The notes under the pieces are model-generated. The model worked only from the letters and a program-made list of their open reading frames with translations. It made no database searches and was not told the DNA's origin. Made by a program: the position numbers and the translations under genes. Positions 17,371-26,800 of a DNA stretch of 54,982 nt are shown here, piece by piece. Origin of the DNA: Pseudomonas citri (GTDB lineage Bacteria; Pseudomonadota; Gammaproteobacteria; Pseudomonadales; Pseudomonadaceae); assembly GCF_025336485.1 (NCBI RefSeq), contig NZ_JAODAB010000033.1, forward strand, positions 1 to 54,982. The letters are read 5' to 3'. Each line of letters opens with the position of its first letter. Within the stretch, counting starts at the first letter, position 1.

Positions 17371-17745
17371 CTAAGCCTTCTTCTTCGGCCTCAAATACTT
17401 GGTCAACCCCTGGAACCAGATCACCAGCGCCGGGTTGCCCTTGATCTGGATCGACTTGTCCTGAATCCCCGTCATGAACGCCAACTGCTTGTTCTTGGCC
17501 TGCATTGTGGCAAAACCGTAGGCGGCGTCCTTGAAGCCAATGGCGAAGGCCGGGGTCGGGTAAACGCCGGCCTTGCTGGTGATGCGCTGGTTTTTCACGA
17601 TGAAATGCCGAGCGACCTTACCGTCCAGGGTTTGCAGTTGAAACACCAACTCCTTGTCGCCCAATTGCTGCTGGAACGCAGGGTTAGTCCGACTGGCCTT
17701 GCCCATCAACCACCCCAGCATCCACAGCAGAAAACGAAATTTCAT
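17371..17745 (-). CDS. Small SCP2-like protein of unknown function
   Basis: 124 aa from ATG 17745, which has ACGAGG eight bases upstream (a GTG two codons earlier is too close). The N-terminus MKFRFLLWMLGWLMG is hydrophobic and may be a membrane or lipid-contacting helix. The rest (ELVFQLQTLDGKVARHFIV, PTPAFAIGFKDAAYG, IQIKGNPALVIWFQGL) has the alternating pattern of a sterol-carrier-protein-2 fold. It ends in a basic tail (RPKKKA). The SCP2 link is a pattern impression, not a search result. Monocistronic. Confidence 0.65.
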   Translation of the reverse strand: MKFRFLLWMLGWLMGKASRTNPAFQQQLGDKELVFQLQTLDGKVARHFIVKNQRITSKAGVYPTPAFAIGFKDAAYGFATMQAKNKQLAFMTGIQDKSIQIKGNPALVIWFQGLTKYLRPKKKA

Positions 17746-17887
17746 GGGCACAGCCTCGTGAGAAAAATGAATGGCTGGCGCAGTTTAGCGACTCTTCGTC
17801 GAAACACCATCATCGGATAGGTTTAGCGGAAGATAAGCCTGTTTTCATGAAATATGACTACCAAGTCACGAAATAATAAATCAAAAA

Positions 17888-17952
17888 ATCGCAGCTTTCG
17901 GTAGCTCCTACATCGATTTCCGTAGGACCTGCCGAAGGCTGCGATCTTTTGA
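17888..17952. repeat. Long imperfect hairpin repeat
   Basis: ATCGCAGC (17888-17895) pairs with GCTGCGAT (ending about 17945). Inner segments TTCGG/CCGAA and CTCCTAC/GTAGGA extend the fold. The A-rich left and T-rich right flanks give it terminator-like character. It resembles dispersed palindromes of the P. fluorescens group. The rest of 17746-18060 holds nothing recognised. Confidence 0.6.
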
Positions 17953-18059
17953 TCCTTTTTCCCTGCCAAACCCTCGGACATTTCCTTCAACACGCCGGGC
18001 TGTTCATGAACTAGGCAGTGCTTTAGGGCGCCGCTAACCTCTGTTCGTCATCACAAAAG

Positions 18060-18276
18060 CGGTGACACGGACGTGCAAGTCCGATCTCAGGTGCATTCGG
18101 TTATGGCTATTCGTCGAGCATTTTTCTATGCTCGCCGATCGTTATGGCGGCTGCGCGTGGGAGACCTTCGGGTCTGCCGGGTTCCTGAGACCGGTCTTGC
18201 ACACCTACGTACAGCTGCCACCTTTATTTCGAAGTGCAATCGAGGGGTGTCGGCTCCAATTCTCAGGATCTTTACT
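18060..18276 (+). promoter_or_regulatory. Hairpin-rich leader of the DUF6124 gene (candidate structured RNA)
   Basis: At least three perfect stems follow each other: CGGAC/GTCCG (18068-18083), CGAGCAT/ATGCTCG (18115-18134) and AGACC-TTCG-GGTCT (18162-18175, a stable UUCG tetraloop). A Met codon at 18073 keeps an in-frame reading into the gene (68 extra codons), but that peptide is Arg-rich and unlike the downstream protein. A structured 5' leader with post-transcriptional control is the better reading. Confidence 0.45.
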
Positions 18277-18651
18277 ATGTTCAAGGTTTCTCCGAATCCT
18301 CCGCAGCCGAAGTCCCGCGTCGAAACCCTCGAAGCGAAAAAGCTCGACGAAGCCGCCACCCGCGCCCTCGACTACTACCTCAACCCCAAGCCCGCCTCAG
18401 CAGAACCTGACAACTCCCAGCTGTTCATCGTCGCCCCCCACATCGACACCGAAACCCTGCTCGCCAACGCCTCCGAAGACCTGCTCTCCATCAGCACCAT
18501 CGCCGCCGACCTGGCCGACGACGTCGAAGACTCACGCCGCTGCGTAGCCCTGGCGATTAGCCGCATGGCCGATGGGGTTCAGTTGTTGGTTGAGCGGGCG
18601 TTGGATCATCTGGAAGCGAAGGCAATAGCGACGTCTGGCGCCAAGGGATAG
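18277..18651 (+). CDS. DUF6124 family protein
   Basis: 124 aa from ATG 18277 (MFKVSPNPP). Acidic and helical, with TLEAKKLDEAATRALDYYL, APHIDTETLLANASEDLLS and DVEDSRRCVALAISRMADG, as in the small DUF6124 proteins found in several copies in many Pseudomonas genomes. Function unknown; no membrane segment or catalytic motif is visible. The upstream in-frame extension to 18073 is regarded as leader rather than protein. Monocistronic. Confidence 0.7.
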   Translation: MFKVSPNPPQPKSRVETLEAKKLDEAATRALDYYLNPKPASAEPDNSQLFIVAPHIDTETLLANASEDLLSISTIAADLADDVEDSRRCVALAISRMADGVQLLVERALDHLEAKAIATSGAKG

Positions 18652-18689
18652 AACGAATATTGATGCAAGCTGTACCGCCGCCATCGTCG

Positions 18690-19040
18690 GATCGCCGCCC
18701 GGAGCAGGCTCGCTCCCACAATCTGGATCGGTGTACCGTCGAGAGCGTCAGGCCGCGGCGCTTTGCTTTTTGCTTTTGATCTTGGGGCCCCGTTAACCAC
18801 GCTGGCCGAACGCAGGTATTGCGCAGTGGGCATCCCGGCATGGATGCCGGGATAGCCGCGCTGGGCCATGGAGGGCCCTTCGCGGCGGGCCCACGGAGCA
18901 ATGCCGGAGTGAGGGAACACCTCGCCTAGGCGAGGTGCCGAGTGGTGGGGCCAAGCCTTTTTTGCTTACTTTTTTTGGCGTCTGAAAAAAAGTGAGCCGC
19001 CGTAAGGGCGGAACCATAAGCCGCCGTTACCGCAGCAACG
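18690..19040. repeat. Mosaic of palindromic intergenic repeats
   Basis: No convincing gene lies between 18652 and 19156. The stretch holds a single REP-like unit (GGAGCAGGCTCGCTCCCACA near 18702), a 10-bp-arm hairpin ATCCCGGCAT-GG-ATGCCGGGAT (18832-18853), a perfect 20-bp palindrome CACCTCGCCTAGGCGAGGTG (18918-18937), and an A/T-rich part with T runs near 18957-18977 and an A run near 18986-18991. It looks like a composite dispersed repeat. Short ORFs across it are inconsistent between frames. Confidence 0.55.
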
Positions 19041-19115
19041 GATATGTACCCCGTCAAAAAACCAAGCCACCCACAAGGCCACCTTCGCAAACAAGCCCGC
19101 CCCCCAGGTTTTAAC

Positions 19116-19144
19116 TGCTGGTCACCCGATCAGGAGGACCAGCA
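19116..19144 (-). terminator. Hairpin downstream of tagQ
   Basis: TGCTGGTC (19116-19123) and GACCAGCA (19137-19144) form an 8-bp stem just beyond the tagQ stop. There is no U tract in the minus orientation, so it may protect the 3' end rather than terminate by itself. Confidence 0.4.
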
Positions 19145-19156
19145 GCCATCACTCAA

Positions 19157-20089
19157 TCAAACATTCGGGCAAGGCACCGGTGCCCAGTCGCCCAGGTCCG
19201 GGTTTTTGCACATGCTGTTGACCTGGGTGGTACCAGCGCTGGCGACCTGCGCGCTTTCATTCTGCTTGGCCTTGGCGGTCTGCAGGGTTTTCTCGGTGGT
19301 GACCGCTTCTTTCGGCACGGTTGGCAGTACCGGCTTCTTGGCAGGCTTCACCGCTTTCTTGGTCTTGGTGGTTGGCGCCACGACCGGGGTGGTATCGGCG
19401 GTGGCGACGGTGACCACGTCAGTGCGCTGCACGCCCACTTGCTGCAGGTCTTTCTCGTAGGCCTGGGTGTAGTTGTTCAGGTCTTCGGAGGCTTTGCCGT
19501 TGACCGCGACGATCAGGTCGTTGGACTCTTTCAGGCCCGCGACGATTTCCGCCAGGCGCTTGCGGCCTTCGGTGTCGTTGACGGTCTTGGTCTTGCGGTC
19601 GGCGACCAGTTTGCTGAACGCGTTCTGGTAGCACTGCTGCGACGTCTTCGCGTAGGCGGTGCTGCGGTCGATGTCGGAGACGCTTTTGTTGACGTCGGCG
19701 GCGTAGGACGCGATGCGCTGGTTGTCATCGGCGATCTGCTTCTGGCGCTCGTTGTAGTAACCGACGGCACCACCGGCCAGGGCGCCACCCGCGGCACCGA
19801 TGGCGGCGTTGCGGCCACGGTTTTCAGAGTCGGTCAGGGCACCCAGCAGCGCACCGCCCACCGCACCCACGGCGGCACCGGTGAGCACCGACTTGGTCAT
19901 GTTGCCTTCGGTGGCGCGCAAATGCTGCACCGGCTCGTAGCAGCTCGGGTAGTACTCGACCTTGGTGCTCGACGCGACCTTGGAGGTCGGCGACGTGGCG
20001 CAGCCGGTCAGTACGGTGCTGAAGCCAACTGCGACCATCAGCAAGTGACGCTTGGAAACCGAAGCAGAAGGTTTACGGGAGAAAAGCAT
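19157..20089 (-). CDS. tagQ: T6SS-associated outer-membrane lipoprotein TagQ
   Basis: 310 aa. TagQ tethers TagR at the outer membrane in the threonine-phosphorylation pathway that activates HSI-I-type T6SS. It has a lipobox at VLTGC (Cys30), a glycine-zipper segment (GAAVGAVGGALLGALTDSEN and AAIGAAGGALAGGAVGY, about 72-117), then a helical region, a Lys/Pro/Thr-rich part, and a short Cys-containing tail (MCKNPDLGDWAPVPCPNV). Position next to tagR on the same strand supports the call. Last gene of the minus-strand T6SS arm, 85 bp after tagR. Confidence 0.85.
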   Translation of the reverse strand: MLFSRKPSASVSKRHLLMVAVGFSTVLTGCATSPTSKVASSTKVEYYPSCYEPVQHLRATEGNMTKSVLTGAAVGAVGGALLGALTDSENRGRNAAIGAAGGALAGGAVGYYNERQKQIADDNQRIASYAADVNKSVSDIDRSTAYAKTSQQCYQNAFSKLVADRKTKTVNDTEGRKRLAEIVAGLKESNDLIVAVNGKASEDLNNYTQAYEKDLQQVGVQRTDVVTVATADTTPVVAPTTKTKKAVKPAKKPVLPTVPKEAVTTEKTLQTAKAKQNESAQVASAGTTQVNSMCKNPDLGDWAPVPCPNV

Positions 20090-20174
20090 AGTTGTGTTCT
20101 CGTTTTAAGTTTGACCAGCTCAGCGCGGCCCGATTGCCACCTGAGTCCCTTCCAAGCTCGCTGACAACGAATAC

Positions 20175-21911
20175 TCAAGACCGCTGGGCATTCGATGCGA
20201 GCAATTCCTTCAATATCGCTGCCGGGTCGGCTCGTTTTTGCTGACGATAGTCCCCGACATGACGAACGAACAGCGTTGCGCGCGCCACCAGGCTCTTGCC
20301 CAGTACCGGCTTGCGCTCCAACTCCTCCTTGATGCGTTGAAACTGCGCCTGGATCACGGCATCGGTGTAGCGCGTGCCGGTGGCCAGGTTGTCGATGTAG
20401 ATCGCCACCGCGCCCTCCAGCGCACTGCGACCGTTGTCGATGGCCGTGGCGAACAGCGCGGCGCTGGCCTCGTCCTTGGCGTCCAGGGCCGCCTGCCGAC
20501 TGTTTTGCAGGTTGGTCAGGCGGATGTTGTAGTTGTTGACGGTCTCGGCCACCAGGGCCGAAGACTGGATCAGGTTGCCGGCCGCTTCCTCGCGTTGCTG
20601 GGCGATGAGCGAAACGTTGCGCTTGAGCTCTTCGTTGACCAGGCCCAGTTCGGCTTGCAGGCGCGGATCGGTGCTGGCGGCGATGATGCTGTCCAGTCGC
20701 TTGGTCGGATCTTCGGCGTCATCGATGGCATCGGTGAGGGACGCGAGGCGACCTTCTTTCTGCCACTGGGCAAGCAGTTCCTTGTAGCGCGAACGCGGCG
20801 CCGACAACGCCCCGACCGCCACGCGGAAACCGGTGGTTTCATTGCTCTGTTCGGTGCCGTCGGCGGCGAACAACGGGTATTCGCGGCGCATGCCGGTGAA
20901 CAGCGTGCCCTCGCCTTCGAGGTAGTTGCCGCCCTTGACCACGAAGCCGCCATAGGCGCCCTGGCGGCGACCGGCGTGCACCAGTTGGAAGGACTCCTGG
21001 ACCATCTCGGCAGCGTTGCCGACCACGTCGAACAGGCCGATGGGGTTCGGCAGCTTGGTGCCGATGGGCATCAGCCGCGCCGCCTGGCCGGTGCCGCCGG
21101 CAACCTGGTTGAACACCGCCCAGTCGGCCAGCGGCCCGTCGCTCTCACTGCCTTCCAGGCGCCGAGGGAACAGGCGTCCTTCCAGGTCCTGGCGGCTGAC
21201 TGCTTGCCCGCCCCGGGCAGCGAATTCCCATTCGACTTCCGTGGGCAGGCGCACGAAACCCAGCCCGCCGTCTTCAGCCGCGGTGCCGCGCCCGCTCACT
21301 GGCAGCAGGTCCTTGTGGTATTTCATCAGCCAGGCGCTGTACACCGCCGCGAAGCGCTCGGCCTCGAATTTTGACAGTTTCACTTTGGGCAAGCGCCCGG
21401 CCACGCCTTGGGGCAAGTCGGCTTGCAGGGTTTCGCAAGCCGGCGCCGGTTCGCCGCTGGCCAACGATTGGGCCTGGGCCATGACCTGGGCGTATTGCCG
21501 GGCCGTGACCTCGTACTTGCCGATGAAGTACAGCATCGGCTTGAGCGGCGTCTTGGCGTCGGTCTTGGGCATCAACGGCGTGATGGTTTTGTTCCAATCC
21601 TTGGGCAGGTCCTTGAGGGTGAACTGGCCGTTGATGAAATCGCGCCGGTAGCCGGAAATGAACGACTGCTGATAGCCCGCCTCACCTTCGCTGAACGGGT
21701 AGCCGAGACTGATCTCACGGTCGTCCAGGGTGCCCTGGGCGAGGATGTAGACGTAACGGAAGACCATCTGCCCGTCACACGGCAGCGGCAGGCTGATGTC
21801 GTCGGGCAACGGCTTGGGGTTGTCGAGCTTGTCGGTGCCTTCATCAGCGCTTGCTACGTTGATCGCAGCGGCAAGGCTCAGCGCCACGGCGGCGCCCCAT
21901 AACTTATACAT
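20175..21911 (-). CDS. tagR: T6SS regulatory protein TagR (formylglycine-generating-enzyme-like fold)
   Basis: 578 aa from ATG 21911, which begins a signal peptide (MYKLWGAAVALSLAAAINVASA). TagR is periplasmic and promotes PpkA activation. About residues 140-335 form an FGE/SUMF-like domain: LPTEVEWEFAARGG, PNPIGLFDVVGNAAEMVQES, GGFVVKGGNYLEGE, ETTGFRVAVG. The remainder is helical and probably coiled-coil. It overlaps the end of tagS by 8 bp. The long open frame upstream of 21911 lies inside tagS and is not used. Confidence 0.9.
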   Translation of the reverse strand: MYKLWGAAVALSLAAAINVASADEGTDKLDNPKPLPDDISLPLPCDGQMVFRYVYILAQGTLDDREISLGYPFSEGEAGYQQSFISGYRRDFINGQFTLKDLPKDWNKTITPLMPKTDAKTPLKPMLYFIGKYEVTARQYAQVMAQAQSLASGEPAPACETLQADLPQGVAGRLPKVKLSKFEAERFAAVYSAWLMKYHKDLLPVSGRGTAAEDGGLGFVRLPTEVEWEFAARGGQAVSRQDLEGRLFPRRLEGSESDGPLADWAVFNQVAGGTGQAARLMPIGTKLPNPIGLFDVVGNAAEMVQESFQLVHAGRRQGAYGGFVVKGGNYLEGEGTLFTGMRREYPLFAADGTEQSNETTGFRVAVGALSAPRSRYKELLAQWQKEGRLASLTDAIDDAEDPTKRLDSIIAASTDPRLQAELGLVNEELKRNVSLIAQQREEAAGNLIQSSALVAETVNNYNIRLTNLQNSRQAALDAKDEASAALFATAIDNGRSALEGAVAIYIDNLATGTRYTDAVIQAQFQRIKEELERKPVLGKSLVARATLFVRHVGDYRQQKRADPAAILKELLASNAQRS

Positions 21912-23100
21912 CACGAATTCCTTCACACGCCTGGATGCGCGCCACGCGCCAGCCACCACAGGCCGCCGCCACGGCGCTGACGCCGAGCACAGCCACCAGG
22001 GCCAACAGGTAATGACGCAGCAGCAGATGGCTGGCGTACTCGCCGGGCATCTGCGCAAATAAATGATTCAGGCCCGACTGAGCCATGCCATACAACCCGG
22101 CACTCAGCAGGGCCGCAAACGTGGCGCTGTAGAGCGCCTGCAACACCACGAACCACAACAGCGCCGCGGTCGACACCCCCAGCAGGCGCAACACCGACAG
22201 CTCCCGGCGCTTGCGCTCGACCGCCGCCAGGGCGCCGGCGGAAATCGCCGCGAACGCGCCGGCCAAGGCCAACCCGGCGATGATCCAGAACACGATCGAC
22301 AGGTTGCGGCTCAACGATTGCACTTGTGCGATGGCCTGGGCCTGGGTCGACACCAACAGGTTTTGCGCCGCGAAATACTGGCGCAGCGGCTCCACGTCGC
22401 CAAGGCTGCGGGCATACAACCGGAAGGCTGGATAGACCCGTTGCCCGGGCACGCTCACCGCATCACCGGGCCAGCCGAACGCGGGCACGGCGCGACCGTC
22501 GCGGTAATCCTCGGCCGCCTCCAGCAAGGCCAGCGGCGCGAACAAACCGTCCCGCGCAAAGGCTTCCAGCGGCAGCACATGCAGTACCTGGACGCGCGTG
22601 CGCTGCGCCTCGTTACGACCGGCCACCTGCCGGCCGAAACTGGCCGGCAACCAATCACCGGCCTTGGCCCCGAGCTTTTCGGCTGCGGTGTGGCTGAGCA
22701 CCACTTGATCCAATCCTTGCGGCACTGGCAAACGGTCGAACAAGGGGTCACCGGCTGCGGTGGGAATCATCTCGACCGTGACGACCGAAGCATCGCCACT
22801 CAGATCGGCCGTCGCCGCGATTTGCCGGGTGCGCGGCAAGGCGAATGCCACGTCGCTACGCAGGCTCAATTGCTCGATGAATTGGGCACTGAAGCGACCG
22901 CCGCCCAAGGGAATGATCTCCCGGGTGGCCGGGTCGTTCTGCAAGCGCTCGGTCAGGCTGGTGACCAGGCCGAACTTCAGGCCGAACAACACCAGCAACG
23001 GCGCGACCACGGCCACCAGCGCCAACACCGAACAGGCCGACAGCCAGGCGTCGTTGCGATAATCCTGCCAGGCCAGGGAAGCCACCAACGCACTGCGCAT
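21904..23100 (-). CDS. tagS: ABC transporter permease TagS
   Basis: 398 aa from ATG 23100, which overlaps the tagT stop as ATGA. FtsX/MacB-type permease: one N-terminal membrane segment (about 20-40), a large periplasmic domain, then three C-terminal segments (LSIVFWIIAGLALAGAFAAI, LLWFVVLQALYSATFAALLSA, LALVAVLGVSAVAAACGGW). With TagT it forms an inner-membrane ABC complex upstream of PpkA in the T6SS phosphorylation pathway. The start was set by the overlap; the frame further upstream lies within tagT. Confidence 0.9.
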   Translation of the reverse strand: MRSALVASLAWQDYRNDAWLSACSVLALVAVVAPLLVLFGLKFGLVTSLTERLQNDPATREIIPLGGGRFSAQFIEQLSLRSDVAFALPRTRQIAATADLSGDASVVTVEMIPTAAGDPLFDRLPVPQGLDQVVLSHTAAEKLGAKAGDWLPASFGRQVAGRNEAQRTRVQVLHVLPLEAFARDGLFAPLALLEAAEDYRDGRAVPAFGWPGDAVSVPGQRVYPAFRLYARSLGDVEPLRQYFAAQNLLVSTQAQAIAQVQSLSRNLSIVFWIIAGLALAGAFAAISAGALAAVERKRRELSVLRLLGVSTAALLWFVVLQALYSATFAALLSAGLYGMAQSGLNHLFAQMPGEYASHLLLRHYLLALVAVLGVSAVAAACGGWRVARIQACEGIRDV

Positions 23101-23816
23101 CAGCTGGCCTCCCCGAGGGTGGCGGTGACACCGCCGTCGGCGTCGCGCCGACAACTGATGCGCCGCACCTGCAAGCCGCTGGCGCGGGCCAGCGCTTCAT
23201 CGTGGGTGGCGACCACGCAGCACACGCGTTGTTCGCGGGCCTGGGTCACCAGCAACTGCATGACGCGTTCGGCGTTCAGCGGGTCGAGGGCGGCGGTCGG
23301 TTCATCCGCCAGCAACAGCCGCGGACCATGGGCCAAGGCCCGGGCGCAACTGACCCGCTGGCGCTGGCCGACAGACAAGTCCGCCGGTTTCTTGCCCAGC
23401 TGATCGGCAATGTCCAACTGTCCCGCCAGGCGCGTCACGCTGCCGTCATCCTTCAAACCGAGCAGTTTGCGCGACAACTCGATGTTGCCGCGCACATCCA
23501 GGAAACCCAGCAAGCCGCCGGTTTGCAGAACATACCCCAGGTGACGACTGCGCAGCTCGGCCAAGGTGTCCTGTTGCGACGCGCGCCACAGTTTGGCGAT
23601 GTCAACCGGCGTGTTGGCGGGCGTGAAGTCGAACTGCCCGGCCTGATCCGGCGCCAACACCAGCGCCAGCAGATCGAGCAAGGTGCTCTTGCCGCAGCCG
23701 CTGGGACCGACCACCGCCAGTTGTTCACCGCCGCGCAGTTGCAGCCGTGGGATCACCAGGCTGTAGCGCTGGCTGCCGGCGCCCCGGCTCTTGTGCACGG
23801 CGTTCAGGCTCAGCAT
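23100..23816 (-). CDS. tagT: ABC transporter ATP-binding protein TagT
   Basis: 238 aa. Walker A GPSGCGKST (about 38-46), ABC signature LSVGQRQR, Walker B LLLADEPTAALDP and the switch His in VVATHDEAL are all present, so it should be an active ATPase. It partners TagS. ATG 23816 overlaps the ppkA stop (TGATG); a GTG one codon earlier is possible. Its place between ppkA and tagS matches the HSI-I order. Confidence 0.92.
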   Translation of the reverse strand: MLSLNAVHKSRGAGSQRYSLVIPRLQLRGGEQLAVVGPSGCGKSTLLDLLALVLAPDQAGQFDFTPANTPVDIAKLWRASQQDTLAELRSRHLGYVLQTGGLLGFLDVRGNIELSRKLLGLKDDGSVTRLAGQLDIADQLGKKPADLSVGQRQRVSCARALAHGPRLLLADEPTAALDPLNAERVMQLLVTQAREQRVCCVVATHDEALARASGLQVRRISCRRDADGGVTATLGEAS

Positions 23817-26800
23817 CACGGCAGCGTCGACAACGGAACGCGGTACAGGGCGTCACCCGGCTCGGCATCGCCGAAACGCACCCAGTTCGCCAGGTCGTTG
23901 TGGAAGGTTTCGTAGAGACGGATTTTCGAATCCAACTCGTCGATGAAGTCTTCCTGCTCGGCTACGCTCAACGACAACCACAGCTCCTGGGTCATGTTCA
24001 GTGACTTGCTGCGGTAGGGCAGCCCTTCGAGGTATTCGCCAAGGATCCCGCCATCGGCCAGGTTGCCGCCCTTGCGCAGGGCCTGCGGATCGCGGCTCAT
24101 GTAGGCACTGGCGCTGGCGATTTCCTGGAAGAAATCCTTGGGCGAGCTCTGGGTCTTGCGGGCCGCGTCGACGATCAGCTTCAGCGACTGTTGCAGGTCG
24201 TTGAGTTGCAGCTTGGTCAGCATCACGCAGACCTGGAACGACGGCAGCGCCGGGTTGGTCAGGTCGCGGTCGGCGGTCCAGGCGCTGACCAGTTGCGGCG
24301 CCTGGCTGGCGCTCTTGCGACCCAGAAAGTCCATATGCATCGCATAGCCGACCGCTGCCGATTTGTCGGCCACGCTCGGCGCCGCGCCCAGCATCGGCGC
24401 GCTTTGCGCCTTGTTGCTGCGCACCTGGTGGACCAGGTCGGCGAACACCGAGCCGATCTCGTCGACCCGCTCGCCGAACTTGCGCACATCGGCGCCCGGC
24501 ACCGGGATGTACAGGTCGCCGATCTGCGGGTTGGGGTCGGCGGTCAGGGTGCGGTACTGGCTCTGGGCGCCGGCGTGGGTTTTCTTGCCGGCGTCGCTGA
24601 GCAGGTGCAGGGCGTAGATCTTGATCTGCTTGCCCAATGCAGCCTGGCGCACTTCGGCTTCGTTCATTTGCGTGGCGGCCAGCGGGTCGTTCTTGCGCAG
24701 GGCGCCGGCGTCGGTCACCAGCAGGATCAGGCGGCCGCCATAGCCGGACCAGTCCATGCCCTGCACCGCTTCCATCACGCCAGCGAACGCGTCTTCGTTG
24801 AACGAATGGCTCGACACCGTGGCCGCCTTGACCTGCCGCGCCAGCTCCATGAAGCGTTGCGGGTCGCGACCTTGCTCCAGGGTGATGAGGGTCTTGGCGA
24901 CGTATTCCAGGCCCGGGGTTTTCTGGACGCTGCTGCGGAACCCCACCAGCCCGAAGCTGACGCTGTCCAACTCACCGCGCTCGGCGATGCGGGTCTGCAG
25001 TTCGTGGACCACGTCGCGCACCTGGTCGATGTAGGGCTGCATCGACACGGTGGTGTCCACCACCAGTACCACGGCCGTGCGGAACGCGTCGGCGTTGGCC
25101 GTCAGGATGGGGGTGTTGGCGCTGGCCTTGGGCGTATCGCCCGGGTCGATGGAGGCTACGTTCAGCAACTGCACGGGCTGACCGTTCTCGTCGAGGCTCT
25201 CGCGGGAATCGAAGATCGGCAACAGGTAGAACTGGCTCTGTGGCACCGCGCTGGCGGCCGGCTCCAGGGCCAGGACTTGCTGGTTGTCCTGGGGGTTCTG
25301 CTGGGCCTTGAGCAACATGTTCCTGGCGTTCGAAGGGTTCGCCAACAACTTTTCCACGTCGCCGGGCTGACGCAGGAACATCACCGGCGCACGACCGGAA
25401 CGTTCGGTGAACTTGAGCACCAGGCTTTGCTTCCAGTCGCTGACCTGGGCGGCCGGCAACCAACCGTCGCTGCGCCCATCGGTAGCCGCACCGACCCGTA
25501 CCCACGGGCTGCCATCGACGTCCTTGCGCTGATAGACATAGAGCACGGAAAACGCCGGCAGTGCCTTGCCCGGGGCGGAGCCCGGCGCGTCGGCGAGTTT
25601 TGCCCCCGGCTTGCTGAGCACGCGCTGGAACAAGGTTTTCTTGCCGGCCATCAGCAACGGGCGCTGGCCACCGTCAGCCTCGCTCGCCACGGGCGGCTGT
25701 ACGGGTGGTTGTACCGGAGGGGCCTCCGGCGGTTTGGCCGGTGGCGCCTCGGGGGGCTTGGGCTGGGAGGTCTCGGCAGGCTTCACCGCCTTCGTCGAAG
25801 CCACGGGCGGTTTCTCGGGCTTCTTCGCATCACCGGACATCCACCAGTAACCGGCGCCGCCCAGGGCCAGCGCGACGGCCACGGCGACAGCGGCCAAGGC
25901 GAACACCGGCGTCTTGCGCGGCGCTGCAACGACAGGCCGTGGCGGCGGGCTCACGGGCGGCGGTGTCGGCTGGGGCCGGGCTTGCGGCTGTGCGGGGCCG
26001 CTCGGGATGTCGATGGACATCGGCGTCAAGCCCGCCAGGTCATCGCCTGCCGGCTTCGTCGAGACCGGCAGCGGCAACGGCCGGATCAAGGTCGCCTCCG
26101 CCGAATCCTGGGGCAGGTTGTCCAACGCCCGCAACAGTGCCGCGGCATCCGGGAAGCGCTCTGCCGGATCCTTCGCCAGCAGCTTGCGCAACACGTCCTG
26201 ATAACGCCCGTGATGCACCGGCAATTCCGGCAACGGTTCCGTCAGGTGCGCCAACGCCGTGGACAACGCGTCGTTGCCGGTATACGGCAGCTTGCCGACG
26301 AGAATTTCATAGAGCACCACGCCCAGGGCATACAGGTCGGCGCGCCCGTCGATGTCCTGCCCACGGGCCTGTTCCGGGCTCATGTAGCTGGGCGTGCCGA
26401 CGGCGAAACCGGCTTGGGTGAATTGGGTGCGGTCGTCCAGGGACTTGGCGATGCCGAAGTCCGACAGCACCGCCGTGCCGTCGGCGCGGAACAGGATGTT
26501 GGCCGGTTTCACGTCGCGGTGCACCAGGCCCAGGCCGTGGGCATAACCCAGGGCCGAGGCGATCTGGCGGATGTAGATCAGGCCTTGCTCCGGCGTCAGC
26601 CCCTCGGCGATGCGCTCCTTGAGCGTACCGTTGGGCAAGTACTCCATCGCCATGTAATACAGCTCACCGACGTTGCCGATGTCGTGGATGGTGACGGTGT
26701 GCGGGTGCGACAGGCGCGCCAGGGTCTTGCCTTCGCGCAGGAAACGCTCGCAGAACGTCGGGTCGGCCGCCAGCGCCGCCGCCATGACCTTCAACGCCAC

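Noticed and set aside
18073..18276. N-terminal extension of the DUF6124 protein to 192 aa
   Set aside because: The 68 upstream codons are Arg-rich, unlike the acidic protein, and overlap perfect RNA hairpins.
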